Part shown: piece after piece, positions 60,787 through 64,000 of the stretch
How the letters are laid out: every line of letters begins with the position of its first letter
Numbering within the stretch: position 1 is the stretch's first letter
Source: Janthinobacterium sp. 67
GTDB taxonomy: Bacteria > Pseudomonadota > Gammaproteobacteria > Burkholderiales > Burkholderiaceae_D
Length of the DNA stretch: 64,000 nt
Reading direction: 5' to 3'
Assembly (NCBI RefSeq): GCF_002797895.1
Contig: NZ_PGES01000001.1
Coordinates: 1,798,001-1,862,000, forward strand
Notes under the pieces: model-generated
Databases searched by the model: none
Seen by the model: only the letters and a program-made list of their open reading frames with translations
Told to the model about the DNA's origin: nothing
Program-made: the position numbers and the translations under genes

Positions 60787-63279
60787 ATGGCCAAGCATGA
60801 CCGCAAGCAATATCTGCTGCCTCCATCAGCGCCGCTGAGCCTGTCTGACGAGCGCCTGGCCAACTTGTTGGACAGCATTACCGACGGCTTTTGCCTGCTC
60901 GACCGCGACTGGACCATCCGCTACCTCAATCCGCGCGGCGCCGACATGCTGGCGCCGCAGCACCCGTCCGGCGTCAGCCTGGCGGGCAAGAACCTGTGGC
61001 AAGCCTGCCCCGAACTGCCGGGCACGGACCTGGAAACGCAGTGCCGGCGCGCCATGGCGCAGCAGCAAAGCTGCAGTTTCGAGCTGCTGCATCCGCCGCT
61101 GGGGCGCTGGCTGGAAGTACGCATCTTTCCTTCCAGCGACGGCTTGACCACGTATATCCAGGACATCACCCAGCGCAAGGCGGACGAGGAAAGCTTGCGC
61201 CACAGCGAAGAAGACTTGCGCGCGCTGGCCAATTCCATCCCGCAACTGGCCTGGATCGCCAGTTTCGACGGCACCATAGCCTGGTACAACCAGCGCTGGC
61301 ACGACTACACGGGCACCAGTTCCGAACAGATGGCGGGCGATGGCTGGAGCATCGCCTATGACGTGCGGCATTTGCCGTCCATGCTGCAAGCGTGGAAAAC
61401 CGCCCTGCACGACGGCACGCCTTTCGAAATGGAGTTCCCCATCCGTGGCGCCGACGGCCAGTACCGCTGGTTCCTGACGCGCGCCAATCCCGTGCGCGAC
61501 CGGGGCGGCCAGCTGCTGCGCTGGTTTGGCACGAGCACCGACGTCGACCAGGTCAAGCGCGCGCAGGAAGCCTTGCGCGACGAGACGCGCGTGCTCGAAT
61601 TGCTCAACAATACGGGCGCGGCCCTGGCCGGCACGCTCGACTTGCCGGCTCTGCTGCAGGAAACCGTCGATGCGGCCACGCGCATCAGCGGCGCGCGCTT
61701 CGGCGCCTTTTATTATGACGATGCGGGCGAGGTCCACGACAGCGTCGCCCCCCTGCCATCGGCACGCGCCGTCAACGGCATCAGCCTGCGCCAGGCCGAC
61801 GCCATCGCGGCGGAACTGCGCCAGGGACCGGCCATGCGCCAGAACGACTTGCTGGCCGCGCCCGATGCCAGCGCCGGCGGCGCGCCGCCGCTGCGCAGCT
61901 GCCTGAGCCTGCCCGTCAGCTCGCGCTCGGGCCTGTTGCTGGGACGCCTGCTGCTCGGCCATCCGCAGGCGGGCATGTTCAGCGCGCGCAGCGAACGCAT
62001 CGTGTCGGCCATCGCGGCGCAGGCCGCCGTCGCGCTCGACAATACGCGCCTGTACGCGGCCGCCACGCGCGCCGCCGAAGAGCGCAAGGTGCTGCTTGAC
62101 AGCGAACGCGAAGCGCGCGCCGAGGCCGAGCGCACGAACCAGCTGAAAGACGATTTCCTCACCACCCTGTCGCACGAACTGCGCACGCCGCTGTCGGCCA
62201 TCCTGGGCTGGGCGCAGGTGCTGCGGCGCGGCACGCGCGACCAGGCAGACCTGCACCGCGGCCTGCAAAGCATCGAACGCAATGCGCGGGCGCAGGCGCA
62301 ACTGATCGAGGACCTGCTCGACATGAGCCGCATCACTTCCGACAAGGTGCTGCTGGACCTGCAAACCATCGTGCCTGCCAGCATCATCGCCTCGGCCATC
62401 GAAACCCTGCGCCCGGCGGCCGACGCCAAGCACATCGCCGTTCACAGCGACATCGCCAGCGATGCGGGCACCATCACGGGCGACCCCAGCCGCATCCAGC
62501 AAGTGATCTGGAACCTGCTGTCGAATGCCCTGAAATTCACGCCGCAAGGGGGACGGGTCGACATCGGCGTGCGCCGCGAGGCGAGCCGGCTGGCCATCAC
62601 GGTGGCCGACAACGGCGTCGGCATCAGGAAAGACTTCCTGCCCCACGTGTTCGACCGCTTCCGCCAGGCCGACGCCTCCACCACGCGCCGGCATGGCGGC
62701 CTGGGGCTGGGACTGGCGATCGTCAAGCACCTGGTGGAGCAGCATGGCGGCACGGTCACGGCCAGCAGCGCCGGCGACATGCAGGGCGCGAGCTTTACCG
62801 TGCGCCTGCCCCTGGGAACGCGGTCCGCGCCGGCGCGCCCCAAAGGTGGCGACCTGTCCGCCGGCCATGACTTGCGCGGCGTCACCGTGCTGCTGGTCGA
62901 TGACGAGGCCGATGCGCGCGAACTGACGGCGCGCATCCTGCGCGACCACCACGCCGAAGTGCATGGCGCCGGCAGCGTGGCGCAAGCGCTGCAACTGCTG
63001 GAGCAAGTAAGCCCGCACGTGCTGGTCAGCGACATCGGCATGCCCGACGCCGACGGTTTCGACTTGCTGGCGCGCATACGCGCGCACGCTTCCCCCGATG
63101 CGGCCAGTCTGCCCGCGCTGGCGCTGACGGCGTTCGCGCAACCGCAGGACCGCCAGCGGGCGCTGGCCAGCGGCTTCCAGGCCTGGGTCTCGAAACCGCT
63201 GGACCCGGCCGAACTGCTGGCGGCCGTGGCGCAGCTGGCTGCCCCGCGCCATGACCCCGGCCGCAAGGCAGTTCCCTGA
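60787..63279 (+). CDS. Soluble hybrid histidine kinase (PAS-PAS-GAF-HisKA-HATPase-receiver)
   Basis: An 830-residue kinase without transmembrane segments. Order: PAS1 (about 25-135), PAS2 (about 140-260; WHDYTGTSSEQMAGDGW), GAF (about 275-430), HisKA ([21 protein letters not shown]), HATPase (VWNLLSNALKF-like N-box, DNGVGI, GLGLGLAI) and a receiver (about 700-815; LLVDDEADAREL, SDIGMPDADGFD). This plan is common in Burkholderiales two-component hybrids. The start ATG at 60787 has AGGA six bases upstream. No neighbour suggests its signal. Confidence 0.93.
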   Translation: MAKHDRKQYLLPPSAPLSLSDERLANLLDSITDGFCLLDRDWTIRYLNPRGADMLAPQHPSGVSLAGKNLWQACPELPGTDLETQCRRAMAQQQSCSFELLHPPLGRWLEVRIFPSSDGLTTYIQDITQRKADEESLRHSEEDLRALANSIPQLAWIASFDGTIAWYNQRWHDYTGTSSEQMAGDGWSIAYDVRHLPSMLQAWKTALHDGTPFEMEFPIRGADGQYRWFLTRANPVRDRGGQLLRWFGTSTDVDQVKRAQEALRDETRVLELLNNTGAALAGTLDLPALLQETVDAATRISGARFGAFYYDDAGEVHDSVAPLPSARAVNGISLRQADAIAAELRQGPAMRQNDLLAAPDASAGGAPPLRSCLSLPVSSRSGLLLGRLLLGHPQAGMFSARSERIVSAIAAQAAVALDNTRLYAAATRAAEERKVLLDSEREARAEAERTNQLKDDFLTTLSHELRTPLSAILGWAQVLRRGTRDQADLHRGLQSIERNARAQAQLIEDLLDMSRITSDKVLLDLQTIVPASIIASAIETLRPAADAKHIAVHSDIASDAGTITGDPSRIQQVIWNLLSNALKFTPQGGRVDIGVRREASRLAITVADNGVGIRKDFLPHVFDRFRQADASTTRRHGGLGLGLAIVKHLVEQHGGTVTASSAGDMQGASFTVRLPLGTRSAPARPKGGDLSAGHDLRGVTVLLVDDEADARELTARILRDHHAEVHGAGSVAQALQLLEQVSPHVLVSDIGMPDADGFDLLARIRAHASPDAASLPALALTAFAQPQDRQRALASGFQAWVSKPLDPAELLAAVAQLAAPRHDPGRKAVP

Positions 63280-63584
63280 AAAGATGATGCAAAGAAATAA
63301 ATAGTGCAGTACAAAATGACTATTTTCATGGGTTAGCCTTCCTACTTGCAGACGCGGCACTGTCCTACAAGCAACTAAGCTGAAGTTTGCTACACTGAAA
63401 TGAAGAAGCACACCTGCAAGGCATGCTGGAGACGGCGGCCCTGCCCGACGAGATGCAAAAATCAAGCTCATGCGCTGTTGTGCGCCCTATCTTGTTGCAA
63501 GGCGCTACACTCGCTCCGATCACCGTCAGCCCATCATCTGCGGTAGAAGCCAGCGTTGCATAGACCGTATAACCGAGACCCTAC
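63280..63584. other. Intergenic region between hybrid kinase and response regulator
   Basis: 305 bases without a gene. I see no perfect terminator or clear promoter. It should contain the promoter of the response regulator starting at 63585. Confidence 0.5.
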
Positions 63585-64000
63585 ATGCCCAGCCAAGATG
63601 AGATTTTGAAAGCCAAAATTTTGGTCGTTGACGATTCCCCCGACAATGTTGACCTGATGCTGGAAATCCTGCGCGATGCAGGCTATACCAACGTCACGGC
63701 CACCATGCGTCCGGCCCAGGTCTGCCCCCTGCACCGGGAACATTGCTACGACCTGATCTTGCTGGATCTGCAAATGCCGGAGCTCAATGGTTTCCAGGTC
63801 ATGAAAGGCTTGAAGGAAATCGAGCATGGCGGCTACCTGCCCGTGCTGGCCCTGACGGCACAGCCGAGTTTCAAGATCGCCGCCTTGGAAGCAGGCGCGC
63901 GCGACTTCATCAGCAAACCGTTCGACCTGATGGAAGTGCACAAGCGCATCCACAACATGCTGGAAGTGCGCCTGCTGTACAAGGAGCTGGCCCAATACAG
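63585..64000 (+). CDS. Response regulator (N-terminal receiver; cut by window edge)
   Basis: The visible 138 residues are a complete receiver domain: acidic pocket in ILVVDDSPDNVDLM, phospho-acceptor Asp in LILLDLQMPELNGF, Thr in LALTAQ and Lys in FISKPFD. The chain continues past base 64000 (NMLEVRLLYKELAQ), a helical linker often followed by an HD-GYP or GGDEF output domain; which one is not visible. The ATG at 63585 follows GAGA. Confidence 0.88.
   Translation, partial: MPSQDEILKAKILVVDDSPDNVDLMLEILRDAGYTNVTATMRPAQVCPLHREHCYDLILLDLQMPELNGFQVMKGLKEIEHGGYLPVLALTAQPSFKIAALEAGARDFISKPFDLMEVHKRIHNMLEVRLLYKELAQY

Overview
The window is high-GC DNA from what looks like a betaproteobacterium of the Oxalobacteraceae, most like Janthinobacterium or Massilia. 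That is an inference from gene content and protein style: urease genes in the order D-A-B-C-E, many hybrid sensor kinases, several Asr-like Ala/Lys-rich exported proteins, and a Ku/LigD end-joining pair. No 16S or other marker is present. Genes are tightly packed, with many ATGA-type stop/start overlaps.

Layout. 1-3.7 kb: urease operon on the minus strand (ureD-A-B-C-E, cut at the left edge), preceded by a candidate sigma-54 promoter and an NtrC-like box. 3.9-11.5 kb: a REC-PAS-GGDEF-EAL protein and two tandem, related sensor kinases. 11.6-21.8 kb: a partial type VI secretion locus. It has tssK divergent from tssF-tssG-PAAR-vgrG, followed by an AT-richer lipase effector and its Tli4-type immunity gene. 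21.9-25.2 kb: an acetyltransferase, then a minus-strand chain of four small overlapping genes (one Imm1-like, one DUF2750) fused translationally to a SulP transporter gene. 25.3-32.7 kb: TetR regulator, SDR, Ku, a PAS-rich hybrid kinase, and LigD. 32.9-39.7 kb: five small Ala/Lys-rich exported proteins in three transcription units that share one promoter design. They flank a Fur-box-controlled TonB receptor/PepSY pair and a serine hydrolase. 39.7-46.7 kb: a FAS1 protein and a complete RND efflux operon with a double-palindrome promoter. 46.7-52.4 kb: a catalytically degenerate alpha/beta hydrolase, LysR with a 2-hydroxyacid dehydrogenase, and an overlapping array of GNAT, SMI1 and DUF1993 genes. 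52.5-59.7 kb: a diguanylate cyclase, a CPBP protease, a DUF6624 protein, a P-loop kinase, an FMN-dependent hydroxyacid dehydrogenase, a PhyH dioxygenase and an AraC regulator. 59.7-60.4 kb: four identical tRNA-Arg(ACG) genes. 60.8-64 kb: a large hybrid kinase and the start of a response regulator cut by the right edge.

Functional picture. The window combines nitrogen and iron acquisition, drug efflux, contact-dependent competition (type VI effector, immunity genes), double-strand break repair, and dense signal transduction (four histidine kinases, two c-di-GMP enzymes). The most unusual features are: the shared promoter architecture of the Asr-like proteins (direct repeat TGTAA-N5-TGTAA plus GTCAAC-N16-GCGTTTT); the mosaic effector/immunity cassette; the hydrolase-like protein in which the nucleophile serine is a glutamate; and the predicted nitrogen-control region of the urease operon. 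No CRISPR array, insertion sequence or prophage was seen.
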